This document shows, one piece after another, positions 26,397-35,160 of a DNA stretch of 64,000 bases. The DNA comes from Ferrithrix thermotolerans DSM 19514 (GTDB taxonomy: Bacteria > Actinomycetota > Acidimicrobiia > Acidimicrobiales > CAIXPF01): positions 27,752 to 91,751 of the forward strand of contig CAMDQT010000013.1 in NCBI GenBank assembly GCA_945906305.1, read 5' to 3'. Positions within the stretch are counted from its first letter, which is position 1. Every line of letters begins with the position of its first letter. The notes under the pieces are model-generated. The model made no database searches and was not told where the DNA came from. It saw only the letters and a program-made list of their open reading frames with translations. The translations under genes were made by a program, and so were the position numbers.

Positions 26397-27227
26397 ATGT
26401 ACGACGTGAGCGCCAAAACGGCGGTGGTGACCGGTGCGGCGAGCGGCATGGGTCTGGCCATGGCCCATTCATTCGCCCATGCCGGCATGTCCGTCGTCAT
26501 GGCGGACATCGAGGCCACCAGGCTACAGACCGCGGTCGACGCCCTCACCGCCGCCGGACACCGGGCCATCGGTGTGCCCACCGATGTCAGCAAGCAGGCC
26601 CAGATCGAAGACCTGGCCCAGGCGGCGTTGGACACCTACGGCGCCGTGCACGTCGTGTGCAACAACGCCGGCATCGGCATCGGCGGAGCGGTCGAGGAGA
26701 TGTCCCTCGATGACTGGCGTTGGACCATCGACGTGGACCTGTGGAGCGTGATCTACGGCGTCCGCACCTTCCTACCGTTGCTCAAGGCCCAGGGCGAGGG
26801 TCATATCACCGCCACCTCGTCCATGGCCGGCCTGGTGAGTGGCCCGGTCCTCGGGGCTTACCACGTGGCCAAACATGGCGTGGTCGCGTTGATGGACACC
26901 GTGCGTATCGAACTGAAGATGGCCAAGTCTGCGGTTCGGGCCAGCGTGCTCTGCCCCGGGCCGATCGACACCGACATCACCCGCAGCGCCCGTAACCGCC
27001 CGGCCGAGCTCAGCGATCATCAGACCAGCGCGCTCGAGGAAAAGTTCTGGAACAACCTCTCCGCGGAGTTGGCCCGCGGCATGGACCCCGCCGAGGTGGG
27101 CGAGCTCGTGCTCGACGCGGTGCGCCACGAGCGGTTCTGGATCCTGACCCACCCGAACGAGTTCATCCCCCTCGTCGAGCGCCGCCTGCAGGCAATAAAG
27201 GCTGACCACGCCCACCGGATGCCCTAG
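26397..27227 (+). CDS. Short-chain dehydrogenase/reductase
   Basis: A 276-residue classical SDR. TGAASGMG is at residues 12-19 and NNAG at 89-92; catalytic Ser142 lies in SSMAGL, and Tyr155/Lys159 in AYHVAKHG. The C-terminal extension of about 30 residues (HERFWILTHPNEFIPLVERR) is common in SDRs annotated as steroid or fatty-alcohol dehydrogenases. The start ATG 26397 has GGGAG upstream. It is divergent from the ABC pair by 40 bases and lies upstream of a CoA transferase. Oxidation of a hydroxyl on the route to beta-oxidation is plausible; substrate unknown. Confidence 0.9.
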   Translation: MYDVSAKTAVVTGAASGMGLAMAHSFAHAGMSVVMADIEATRLQTAVDALTAAGHRAIGVPTDVSKQAQIEDLAQAALDTYGAVHVVCNNAGIGIGGAVEEMSLDDWRWTIDVDLWSVIYGVRTFLPLLKAQGEGHITATSSMAGLVSGPVLGAYHVAKHGVVALMDTVRIELKMAKSAVRASVLCPGPIDTDITRSARNRPAELSDHQTSALEEKFWNNLSAELARGMDPAEVGELVLDAVRHERFWILTHPNEFIPLVERRLQAIKADHAHRMP

Positions 27228-27330
27228 GTAGGCCGAAAACGACGAGGCAAACCCGGCCTGACGCGATTGCGGCGAACGCGGCGCGCTCGCTCCGGTACGG
27301 TGTCCTACGTCACCGCGGAGGAGGCTCCAC

Positions 27331-28557
27331 ATGCCACAGTCCAATGGCCAGCCGATGATCCTGGAGGGCTGCACAGTCCTCGACTTCACCCAGTATCTCG
27401 CCGGGGCCGGTGTGACCAGGATGATGGCGGAGCTTGGTGCTGAGATCATCAAGGTGGAGATCCCCGAGGTCGGCGATGGTGGCCGCTTGCTGCCTTTCGA
27501 AGTCGGCGGCCGAAGCGGGTTCTTCGTCCAGCACAACCGGGGCAAAAAGAGCATTTGTGTCGACTGGAACACCGAGGCGGGACGCAACCTGCTACTGGAA
27601 CTCGCCCGCGACGTCGACATCGTCGCCGAGAACTTTTCCTCCGGCGACATCATGGCCCGCCGAGGCCTCGACTACGAGTCGATCCGGGCGGTCAACCCGA
27701 AGGTGATTTACCTGTCGGTCTCCTGCTTCGGCCGCAAGTCGGCGTGGGCCGGAAAGCCGGGTTACGACTACATCGCCCAGGCCGTTTCGGGGATCATGCA
27801 CATGACGGGCGATCCTGACGGCCCGCCGCAATTCGTCTCCTCTGCCCTCGGCGACACGAACGGTGCGGTGCACGGCTTCGCGTCGCTCGGCTACGCCCTC
27901 TATCACCGCGAGCGCACCGGTCGCGGCCAACACCTCGACATCTCCATGACCGACGCGCTATTTCACTTCCACGAGGGCCAGTTGATGGCTACCCACCTCA
28001 GTGGCGGCAGCTACGAAGCCAAGCGTTACGGCACCCACCACGTGGCGATCTTCCCCGCTGGCACCTACAACGGGCCCCAAGGCTACCTGGTGGTCCTAGC
28101 CCTGGACCTCCAGTGGTCCAACGTGTGCCACTGCATCGGCCGTCCCGACCTGCTCGAAGACCCCCGCTACCAGACCATGACCCAACGGGCGGAGCGTCGC
28201 GCGGAGCTGATCCCCCTCATCGAGGATTGGATGGCCACCTTCGCCACCGACCAAGAGGTGCTCGACGCGCTCGAAGCCCACCACGTACCGGCCGGTCCGG
28301 TGCTCTCGCCCGCCGATGCCATCGGCCATCCCTACTTCGCCAGCCGCGACATGGTGCGCTGGGTGGACGATCCCCGCACCGGGACCATCCCCATCCCTGG
28401 CTTCCCGTTCAAGTTCTCCGACCAGCCGGAGCTGCCCACGCTGTTGGCCGCAGACCTCGGCGAACACAACGCTGAGGTGCTCACCACCAAGCTCGGTCTC
28501 ACCTCGGAACAGGTCGCCGCCCTTACCGCCGCCGGGGTGCTCTACCAGGCCCCCTGA
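27331..28557 (+). CDS. CaiB/BaiF-family CoA transferase
   Basis: A 408-residue class III CoA transferase. The N-terminal EGCTVLDFTQYLAGAGVTRMM and LGAEIIKVEIPEVGDGGR are followed by the CoA-binding QHNRGKKSICVDWNT, NFSSGDIM in place of NFRPG, and catalytic Asp175 in ALGDTNG. The C-terminal EAHHVPAGPVLSP and GHPYF.SRDM segments are typical. A strong GGAGGAGG precedes the ATG. It follows the SDR by about 100 bases on the same strand and probably transfers CoA onto a dicarboxylate or branched acid. It is clearly distinct from the CoA transferase at 14405. Confidence 0.92.
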   Translation: MPQSNGQPMILEGCTVLDFTQYLAGAGVTRMMAELGAEIIKVEIPEVGDGGRLLPFEVGGRSGFFVQHNRGKKSICVDWNTEAGRNLLLELARDVDIVAENFSSGDIMARRGLDYESIRAVNPKVIYLSVSCFGRKSAWAGKPGYDYIAQAVSGIMHMTGDPDGPPQFVSSALGDTNGAVHGFASLGYALYHRERTGRGQHLDISMTDALFHFHEGQLMATHLSGGSYEAKRYGTHHVAIFPAGTYNGPQGYLVVLALDLQWSNVCHCIGRPDLLEDPRYQTMTQRAERRAELIPLIEDWMATFATDQEVLDALEAHHVPAGPVLSPADAIGHPYFASRDMVRWVDDPRTGTIPIPGFPFKFSDQPELPTLLAADLGEHNAEVLTTKLGLTSEQVAALTAAGVLYQAP

Positions 28558-28581
28558 CACCTCCTGGTGTAGGACCAAGGC

Positions 28582-29607
28582 TCAGAGCCCGCCGAGCACC
28601 GCCGCGCCGAACCGCTCGATGAACGGCCCGGTGATCGCTCGCCCCGAGGCGCCGATCTGTGGGCTCACCACGACCCGGTCGACACGGGGATTGCTGGCCA
28701 GGGTTGCAATACGGTCGCGGACCGTGGCGGCGTTTCCGGCGATGGCGTAGCGGTCCAACAGCCGGTGCGGAACCAGCAATGCGTGTTCCGGCATCGATTG
28801 GGCATGAGCGAACATGTCATAGTTCCGGCGCAGCCGTTCGATTACCTCACGGTCCTCGCCTTCGAACTCGCGGGGATCGGCCAATCGCAGCACGGCGGCA
28901 ACTCGAGCCCGTACTTGGGAGTATGCCTGCTCCGGATCGTCGTCTAGGCCCACGTAAACCCAGACGGTTCGCTGCACGCTGGCCGCGGGGCGACCGGCGT
29001 CAGCGAGGCTCGCCGCCACGAGGTCCAACCCCCCATCCACCAGGTCAGCGGCGGCGCCGCGTAGCAGTACCACGCCGTCACCCATGGACGCGGCGGCGCG
29101 GGTCAGGCGCGGTCCGGTCGCCGCAATATGCAACGGAACGGCGGCCGGGCCGCTCATCCACGTCAACGAGCCTTGCGAGCCGGTGTCGAATTCGGCCGCC
29201 TCGCCATCAAGCATCGCTCGCACCGAGCCCACATACGCGGCCAACTCGGCCACGGTGACCGGCCGATGGCCAATGTTGCGCAGCGCCGAGTGACCGGTGG
29301 AGATCCCGGCCAGCACACGGCCGGAGGAGTACTCCTGCAAGGTGGCCAGCGCGCTCGCGGTCACGCTGGGGTGGCGAGTAACCGGCACCGTCACCCCCGA
29401 CGCCAACAGCAGACGGTCCGTTACTGCCGCGCACGCCGCCAGGGTCACGTACAACTCCCGGCAGATCAGCTGCGTATCGACCAGCCACACGCTCTCGAAC
29501 CCCGCCTCCTCCGCCTGGCGGGCGTACGCAGCCACGGTGCGAACCGGCTCAGTGCCCCACAACGCCAAACCGATCGGCGCGCTCGGTGTGGTGGCCTCGT
29601 TGCTCAC
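28582..29607 (-). CDS. LLM-class F420-dependent oxidoreductase
   Basis: A 341-residue LLM protein with IGLALWGTEPVRTVAAYARQ, FESVWLVDTQLICRELYV, LASGVTVPVTRHP, GRVLAGISTGHSALRNIGHRP and LHIAATGPRLTRAAASMGDGVVL. The pattern is like methylene-tetrahydromethanopterin reductase-type and TIGR03564-type F420 enzymes. The start is GTG 29607, fixed by GAGGAGG four bases upstream; an upstream ATG would cross the divergent gene's promoter. It converges on the CoA transferase and is divergent from the ThuA-like gene. A small-molecule oxidation is expected, substrate unknown. Confidence 0.9.
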   Translation of the reverse strand: MSNEATTPSAPIGLALWGTEPVRTVAAYARQAEEAGFESVWLVDTQLICRELYVTLAACAAVTDRLLLASGVTVPVTRHPSVTASALATLQEYSSGRVLAGISTGHSALRNIGHRPVTVAELAAYVGSVRAMLDGEAAEFDTGSQGSLTWMSGPAAVPLHIAATGPRLTRAAASMGDGVVLLRGAAADLVDGGLDLVAASLADAGRPAASVQRTVWVYVGLDDDPEQAYSQVRARVAAVLRLADPREFEGEDREVIERLRRNYDMFAHAQSMPEHALLVPHRLLDRYAIAGNAATVRDRIATLASNPRVDRVVVSPQIGASGRAITGPFIERFGAAVLGGL

Positions 29608-29740
29608 AGGTCCTCCTCGACAAACTGGGAATGGGCGACTGGCATCGCCGCGCACACCGTAGGCCCACCCACAGCACCTCGCGTGGGAGGCGAAAACCCT
29701 GGCCGTCATATCGGGCGGTCGCATGCGTTAGGGTCCGCTC

Positions 29741-30595
29741 ATGACGGTTCATCTGGTGGTCGGCGGCTACCCAGCAGGCCAACCGGCCGGCCACGACATG
29801 AACACGGTGCGCCTCCGGTTGCTCCAGAAACTGGCGGAGGCCGGGACCGCGGCGACCGTGGCCAACGACTTCGCCGACCTCGAGCGCTGGTTGCCCCTCA
29901 GTTCGGCCTTGGTGACCTACACCGCGGGTCCCTACCCTGACGGGTCCCAACTTGAAGCGCTCGACCGTTGGCTGAGCGAGGGGGGCCGCTGGTTCGCCCT
30001 GCACGGCAGCGCTGGGGGCCGTGCTGGCACCGTGTCGCCCACCAGCAGACGGCGGCGTATGGTCCGCACCGGCCACCACGACACCCTCGGGGTGTTCTTC
30101 CTCAACCATCCGCCCATCCGCCGCTTCCGCGTGGACACCATCGCCGCCGCGGCCGGAGCGAACCGCCATACCGAACGCCTTTTGCGGGAGGTACCGGACG
30201 GCTTCGAGGTCGACGATGAGTTGTACGTCCTGGAGGTAATCGGCGCCGACACCACCGTGCTGCTGTGCACCGACCTACCCGATGACGTCAACCCCGAGGG
30301 CTTCGGCTTTGCCGTCCCCGAGGATCGCTCGCTGATGGCCGATGGCCGCTCACGCGCCCTCGCCACCTTGCGGATCGTGCCCCGAGCGGACGCCGATTCA
30401 ACCGCGGAGCCGGGAGGGGTGGCCTACCTCGCGCTCGGCCATTGTCATAGCCCCGACACCAACAGCCAGCCCTTCGTGGATGGATCAGTCGTGGCAGATG
30501 GCACAACCCCATTGAGCTTCAGCGGACCCTGGGACAGCGTGGGCTTCAACCGGCTGCTCGCCAACGCCGTCGCCTGGGTCTTAGGCCGCTACTGA
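29741..30595 (+). CDS. ThuA-like (glutamine amidotransferase-fold) protein
   Basis: A 284-residue protein with the ThuA-domain layout. It opens with VHLVVGGYPAGQPAGHDM, then ALVTYTAGPYPDGSQ, GGRWFALHGSAGG at the nucleophile-elbow position, and VDDELYVLEV. YLALGHCHSPDTN and FNRLLANAVAWVLGRY are the family's C-terminal blocks (compare GHD.. and ..NAI.WA). ThuA-like proteins resemble class I glutamine amidotransferases but usually lack the catalytic Cys; here Ser follows HG. The function of the family in sugar metabolism is uncertain. It converges on the MFS transporter and is divergent from an LLM enzyme. Confidence 0.6.
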   Translation: MTVHLVVGGYPAGQPAGHDMNTVRLRLLQKLAEAGTAATVANDFADLERWLPLSSALVTYTAGPYPDGSQLEALDRWLSEGGRWFALHGSAGGRAGTVSPTSRRRRMVRTGHHDTLGVFFLNHPPIRRFRVDTIAAAAGANRHTERLLREVPDGFEVDDELYVLEVIGADTTVLLCTDLPDDVNPEGFGFAVPEDRSLMADGRSRALATLRIVPRADADSTAEPGGVAYLALGHCHSPDTNSQPFVDGSVVADGTTPLSFSGPWDSVGFNRLLANAVAWVLGRY

Positions 30596-30630
30596 CCTGA
30601 GCGTGGCGATGGTGCCGCCTCGCGCCGCCG

Positions 30631-31809
30631 TTAGGGTTTCAGGGGTGGTCCTACCCTCGGGTCGGCGCGAACCAACACCCCGGCCAGGCTGGCCACGGCG
30701 GCGGCGCTCCAAAACACCGGACGGAAAGAACCAGTGGCATCGCCGATCAGGCCACCAACCTGCGGCCCGGCCATCAAGCCGACCCCGAACGCCAGGGTGG
30801 CCACGGCGTACGCCGACCCAAATCGTTCCGCGGCGAGCGAATCACTCATCCGGGCCGCCACCGTGGTTGGAACACCGGTAAAGGCCAACCCGAAGCTTGC
30901 CGCGGCCAGCACCGCCCACGGGCGCACCGCCCAGCCGATCAGCAGCGCGGACAGCGCCTGGCACCCCAGACCCAGCCGCATGGCCACCGTGCGGCCCCAC
31001 CGATCCGCCATGGGGCCGAATAGCGGCCCACCGAGGATGGTTCCAGCCCCGAAACAAGAGAACGCGAACGACGCCGACGACCTCGAATAGCCGCCATCCT
31101 GCATCAACACCGCGACGAGGAAGGTCACCATCAAGGACATGGCAAAGCCGTACAGACCGTAGGTAAGCAGCAGCCGCCGCCAGCGGGGCACGGCCCGCAT
31201 GGCGTCCAGCCCGTTGTGTGCGGGGCCCTTGACCGAACGTACCCGCAGCCAGCGCATAGCGGCGACGAGAACGAGCACCGCCAGCACTGCCTCCACCCGG
31301 TACACGGCCCGCCAGTTGCCGGCCCCCGGTCCCGTGTGCAGCGTGGCGGCGACCATGATCCCCAGCCCTATCCCGGCGCCAACGATGCCGATGGCGCTAC
31401 CGCGGCGCTCGGGCCGCACCGAGGCGGCGGCGAGCGCCGGAACGGTCACCCAAACCCCGGCGGCGAACACGCCGGTTGTCAACAGCGCCACGAGCACGAC
31501 CAGGTAGCCCGGCGAGAAGGCCAGCACGACCAACCCGACGCTCACCCCGGCCACACCGATGCGGGTGGTGCGGGAAAGCCCGACCCTGCCGATGAGCACA
31601 CTGAGCACCAAGGTGCCACTGAGATAGGCCAGCAGGTTCGCCGAACCGAGAGTCCCGGCCGCGGTATTGGACAGTCCGAAATCGTCGCGAACCTCGGTGA
31701 ACAGCAGCGAGAACGTGAACCGGCCAAAGGCCTGGGACACCGCGGCAGACGCCGCGGCCACCATCAGCACGGGCCACACCCGACTGGCGCGAGGCGGCGG
31801 AGCAGACAT
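30631..31809 (-). CDS. MFS transporter
   Basis: A 392-residue permease with about twelve hydrophobic segments in two halves. The first half contains SQAFGRFTFSLLFTEVRDDFGLSNTAAG and the loop LIGRVGLSRTTRIG (MFS motif A region); the second has LFGPMADRWGRTVAMRLGL, the matching motif A. The ATG at 31809 starts with SAPPPRASRVWPVLMVAAAS, no signal needed. It converges on the ThuA-like gene, and its 5' end is followed by the truncated enoyl-CoA hydratase remnant. It probably imports or exports an organic acid; specificity cannot be inferred. Confidence 0.9.
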   Translation of the reverse strand: MSAPPPRASRVWPVLMVAAASAAVSQAFGRFTFSLLFTEVRDDFGLSNTAAGTLGSANLLAYLSGTLVLSVLIGRVGLSRTTRIGVAGVSVGLVVLAFSPGYLVVLVALLTTGVFAAGVWVTVPALAAASVRPERRGSAIGIVGAGIGLGIMVAATLHTGPGAGNWRAVYRVEAVLAVLVLVAAMRWLRVRSVKGPAHNGLDAMRAVPRWRRLLLTYGLYGFAMSLMVTFLVAVLMQDGGYSRSSASFAFSCFGAGTILGGPLFGPMADRWGRTVAMRLGLGCQALSALLIGWAVRPWAVLAAASFGLAFTGVPTTVAARMSDSLAAERFGSAYAVATLAFGVGLMAGPQVGGLIGDATGSFRPVFWSAAAVASLAGVLVRADPRVGPPLKP

Positions 31810-32065
31810 TGACGCGGGACATTACCCCCCACGTCGCCATCGGGGCTGGCCGCACAATCGGTCCCGTTGGACCTTGCGGGGCACCCGTGGCGACGCCGCT
31901 CGCCCCGGAGGCCGAAGCGGGTGCGAAACGGCGGCCACCAACGCCGCCTCCCCCTGGAAGCAGGCCCAATCGGTCGCCAACCGGCCCGGGATGCGCTGCT
32001 TGCGGCGGCTCAGGACACGGCGCAACCATGCGTATAAACCTCAAGGTCTTGACCGTCTCGATTTG

Positions 32066-32560
32066 GTGAAACCGATCATCGCCCGGGTGAACGGCTTTGC
32101 TCTTGGTGGCGGCCTGGAGTTGGCGTTGGCCTGCGACATCATCGTGGCGGCTGACCATGTCGAACTCGGCCTGCCCGAACCTCGCCGGGGGCTGATCGCA
32201 GGGGCCATGGGCGTGCATCGGCTGCCCCGCCATATTCCCTATCACGTCGCCATGGGCCATCTGCTCACGGGTCGCCCCCTGAGCGCGGCGCGGGCCTACG
32301 ACCTGGGTCTGGTGAACGAAGTCATGCCCTACGCCGAACTCGATCGCGCCGTGGACGCCTGGGTGGCGGACATCCTGGCCTGTTCCCCGGTGGCGGTTCG
32401 CGCCACCAAGCAGTCCGCGCTGAACGCCCTGCACCTTCCGCGGCGCGAAGCCCAGACCCTCGTCGCCCCCTGGGAAGCCCGCCGACGGGCAAGCCTCGAT
32501 GCCAAGGAAGGCCCCCGCGCCTTCAGCGAGAAGCGAGCACCCCGCTGGAGCGGCAGCTGA
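32066..32560 (+). pseudogene. 5'-truncated enoyl-CoA hydratase remnant
   Basis: The C-terminal two thirds of a crotonase-family protein is present (KPIIARVNGFALGGGLELA onward, 164 codons from a GTG at 32066). Both catalytic glutamates survive: Glu18 of the fragment in GGGLEL and Glu38 in GLPEPR. The first oxyanion-hole segment (usual AFCAGAD) and about 95 N-terminal residues are missing. I translated the 250 bases upstream in all three forward frames and found no crotonase N-terminus, so this is not one simple frameshift. It could still express a partial protein, but catalysis is unlikely. The upstream stretch 31810-32065 holds no recognisable gene. Confidence 0.75.
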
Positions 32561-32605
32561 GCGCGCCACGGTTCAGACCGACGGCGAAGCGTCTGGCGGC
32601 GAGGC

Positions 32606-32625
32606 CATACCACCCGGTCGGTATG
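32606..32625. repeat. Imperfect 20-bp palindrome, possible operator or hairpin
   Basis: CATACC at 32606-32611 and GGTATG at 32620-32625 flank ACCCGGTC; the 20 bases match their own reverse complement at 16 positions. It sits between the enoyl-CoA hydratase remnant and the 3' end of a hydrolase, where two converging transcripts end, so a terminator or a relic operator are both possible. Confidence 0.35.
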
Positions 32626-32626
32626 C

Positions 32627-33313
32627 TCACGCCGTCAGCAACGCCGCCAGTTCAGTCGGGGCGGACAGCATCGGATAGTGCCCAGTTTCCAACTGGGCCC
32701 AGTTCGCGCCCAGCCGCTGCCAGGTTCGACGCTGGTGCGCCTCGGGTGGGTTGGCGGACTGTGTACAGCGCACCACAAGTGCCACCCACGCCATAGACCA
32801 GAACCGCTCGAGGTGCATCGGCTCGTTCATCGCTGCGACCGGGTGCGGGGTGTAACGCTCCAGAGCCCAGCTACGTAATGGCTCGTCGATATCGCGGAAC
32901 AAGCGAGTCTCGGCGTCGTGGCGGGTCGGCCCCGCGGCGAGCTCGTTGCCGGTCACCGCGGGACGCGCCACGATGGCGTCGAGGCGTTCGCCGTTGTCGA
33001 GAGCCAACGCGTCGACGAACGCCAGCCGCCCGATCCGCTCCGAGGCCAACTCTGCGGCCCGAGCGATCACCATCCCGCCGCAACTGGTGCCCACCAGGGT
33101 CACGTCACGAAGGTCCTCGTAGAACAACAACGCCGCGATCTCCGCCGCGTGGGTGTCGTTGGTGATCCCTGGTCGCAGGCTGGTTCGACGCTCGGCACAC
33201 CCGTCGAGGGTCGGGGCGTACACGCGGTGACCGGCCGCGGTGAGCTGGGCCGACAAGGGCTGCCAGATCCATCCTCCCTGGTATGCACCATGGACCAAGA
33301 CGTAGGTCGTCAT
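32627..33313 (-). CDS. Alpha/beta hydrolase (salicylate-esterase-like)
   Basis: A 228-residue short alpha/beta hydrolase. It begins TTYVLVHGAYQGGWIWQPL, the typical start of the plant methyl-ester esterase/EstC-like group, followed by VYAPTLDGCAERR. The nucleophile elbow is GTSCGG (Ser77), DALALDNGERLD follows, and the catalytic His is in ETGHYPMLSAP. ATG 33313 is preferred, with AAAGGCTC upstream. It is the most 3' gene of a four-hydrolase run on the minus strand. It may cleave small esters; no substrate is known. Confidence 0.88.
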   Translation of the reverse strand: MTTYVLVHGAYQGGWIWQPLSAQLTAAGHRVYAPTLDGCAERRTSLRPGITNDTHAAEIAALLFYEDLRDVTLVGTSCGGMVIARAAELASERIGRLAFVDALALDNGERLDAIVARPAVTGNELAAGPTRHDAETRLFRDIDEPLRSWALERYTPHPVAAMNEPMHLERFWSMAWVALVVRCTQSANPPEAHQRRTWQRLGANWAQLETGHYPMLSAPTELAALLTA

Positions 33314-33335
33314 CACTGAGCCTTTCCGGAACCGA

Positions 33336-35132
33336 TCAGCGCGGGATGACCGGCAGTACCACCGCCGAAGGTCGATCGCGGTCATGGAAGACCTGCTGGT
33401 GGGCAGTCACCCCAGTGCTCCCCTCGCCAAAGGCCGCCCCGGTGTTGAGATTACGGTCGAAGCGCGGAAAGTTCGATGAGCTGATTTCGAGACGGATGCG
33501 GTGGCCAGCGAGGAACACGTTGGACGTCGCCCAAAGATCGATAGTGAAACGATAGGGCCGTTCAGGCTGCATCAGCTCGGCCACCTCCGCCGAGTCCCGA
33601 TAGCGGGCCCGGATGATCCCGTCGAGCAGGTTCATGGCGTAACCGTCGGGCCGCACGTCGATCAGCTTGGCGGTGAAGTCGGTGTCCACCGCGCTCGAAG
33701 ATGCCCACAACTCGACGCTGACTGGTCCGGTGATCTCCATAGGACGGGTCATCGGCTCCGAAGTGAACACCAAGACGTCGGGCCGTTCCTCGACGGGGCG
33801 TTGGTCCTGTACCCCCATGTCGATGATGAGGTTGTTGCCACCCAAGGACGGAACCGGATCAGCCGGGTCGTAGCGGAACGCGTCGTGCGGTTCGTCGCCT
33901 GGCGGCAGCATCGACAGCACCCCATCGCCGTGGGCGGTGGCAGCGCGGCCAGCGCTGTGCAGGTACCAGCGCACGGCCCGCATGGCCGGTGGGGGCCAGT
34001 CAGCGAGGGACTGCCAGCGGTTCTCGCCCAGGGTGAAAACACTGACTGGCGGCTCCTCCATGATGCCGTTGTCGGCATCTTTGAGCCAATGGTCGAACCA
34101 GCGCAGCAGGATGTGGTTGAGGTCGATGAGGGCCTCGTCGCCGAAGTCGATGTCGCCCGCACCTCGACTGCTCGGCACGCTGTAGGGCAACAGGTGCCCC
34201 CACGGCCCGATGATCAGCCGCTGACCGTTGCGGGCCACGGCATGCTCGCTGCGGTCTTTGACCGAGCGATACACGTTGGGACCACCTTCGGCAAAAATGT
34301 CATACCACGAGGTGACGTGCAGCATCGGCACGCTGACGCTGCGGGCGTGTCGGTTGACGTTGGCCCGATGCCAGTACGGACCATCCGCGGCGTTGGCGAT
34401 GTGCTCGGCAAAGTACGGAGCGGTCTCCGCCAGCAAGTCCCCCCAATCCTTGATCGGCAGATGGGAGAACCACTCCGCGGTCAGCGGCGTGGTGAAGTTC
34501 AACCCGAGCGCGGTGCGCCGGATCTGGGCAAACTCACCATCCACATAGGACATCACCTGATCGACGAGGTCGTCGCGCCCGGCGCGACGCAGGGTGTCGC
34601 GGCCCTTGAAGATGGCGTAGGGCACCATCCAGCCCCACAGCGACGCCCCACCGGTGTGATAGATCCAGCTCTGGTGGTAGTCCGAGGACGCTGAGACGGG
34701 GGCCATGGCCCGCAGCGAGGGCGGCATCGGGTCGTTGCAGGCAATCAGGTACTGGGTGAGGCCAAGGTAGGACTGCCCGGTGGTACCGACGCGACCATCG
34801 GACCACGGCAGTCGGGCGGACCATTCCACAGCGTCGTAGCCATCGGCGGCTTCCTGGAAGATGGTGTCGTAGTCGCCTTCCGATGCGAAACGGCCCCGGC
34901 AGTCCTGGGTCACTGACACGTAGCCGTAGCGGGCGAAGAAGGTGTTGGGCCCGTTCGGATCGCTCGACCCTGCCTTCCCGTATGGCGTGCGCGACAACAG
35001 CACCGGGAAGCTGCCGGGCGCGTCGGGACGCACGATGTCGGCATAGAGGGTGACCCCGTCCCTGGTCGTCATGGGGACGTCGGTCTCGGTGACCACCCGG
35101 TACTGCCGGTGGGCGGGAGCGATAAGGGACAT
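33336..35132 (-). CDS. CocE/NonD-family hydrolase (X-prolyl dipeptidyl peptidase-like)
   Basis: A 598-residue serine hydrolase. The alpha/beta domain contains RTPYGK, GYVSVTQDCRGRFASEG and the nucleophile in GTTGQSYLG (Ser121). The acidic and His residues are around MLHVTSWYDIF and IIGPWGHL. A C-terminal jelly-roll of about 200 residues (PVSVFTLGENRW to VFHDRD) completes the CocE architecture; its EISSSNFPRFDRN motif is highly typical. CocE proteins hydrolyse bulky esters such as cocaine or acyl-amides. ATG 35132 is supported by AGGAGG six bases upstream. It is translated between two other hydrolases. Confidence 0.92.
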   Translation of the reverse strand: MSLIAPAHRQYRVVTETDVPMTTRDGVTLYADIVRPDAPGSFPVLLSRTPYGKAGSSDPNGPNTFFARYGYVSVTQDCRGRFASEGDYDTIFQEAADGYDAVEWSARLPWSDGRVGTTGQSYLGLTQYLIACNDPMPPSLRAMAPVSASSDYHQSWIYHTGGASLWGWMVPYAIFKGRDTLRRAGRDDLVDQVMSYVDGEFAQIRRTALGLNFTTPLTAEWFSHLPIKDWGDLLAETAPYFAEHIANAADGPYWHRANVNRHARSVSVPMLHVTSWYDIFAEGGPNVYRSVKDRSEHAVARNGQRLIIGPWGHLLPYSVPSSRGAGDIDFGDEALIDLNHILLRWFDHWLKDADNGIMEEPPVSVFTLGENRWQSLADWPPPAMRAVRWYLHSAGRAATAHGDGVLSMLPPGDEPHDAFRYDPADPVPSLGGNNLIIDMGVQDQRPVEERPDVLVFTSEPMTRPMEITGPVSVELWASSSAVDTDFTAKLIDVRPDGYAMNLLDGIIRARYRDSAEVAELMQPERPYRFTIDLWATSNVFLAGHRIRLEISSSNFPRFDRNLNTGAAFGEGSTGVTAHQQVFHDRDRPSAVVLPVIPR

Positions 35133-35160
35133 GGTGTTCCTCCTGGGTTGGAAACGCGGC

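Noticed and set aside
26357..26635. Extended N-terminus of the ABC half-transporter
   Set aside because: It is antisense to the SDR start; the exporter is begun at a GTG near 26356.
27294..27330. Possible promoter elements upstream of the CoA transferase
   Set aside because: No convincing -35/-10 pair; only the ribosome site is clear.
31810..32065. A frameshifted N-terminal half of enoyl-CoA hydratase
   Set aside because: All three forward translations were read; none contains an AFCAGAD-type segment, so a single frameshift does not explain the truncation.
33501..34694. 397-residue open frame on the plus strand
   Set aside because: It lies antisense to the CocE-family hydrolase, which has clear motifs.
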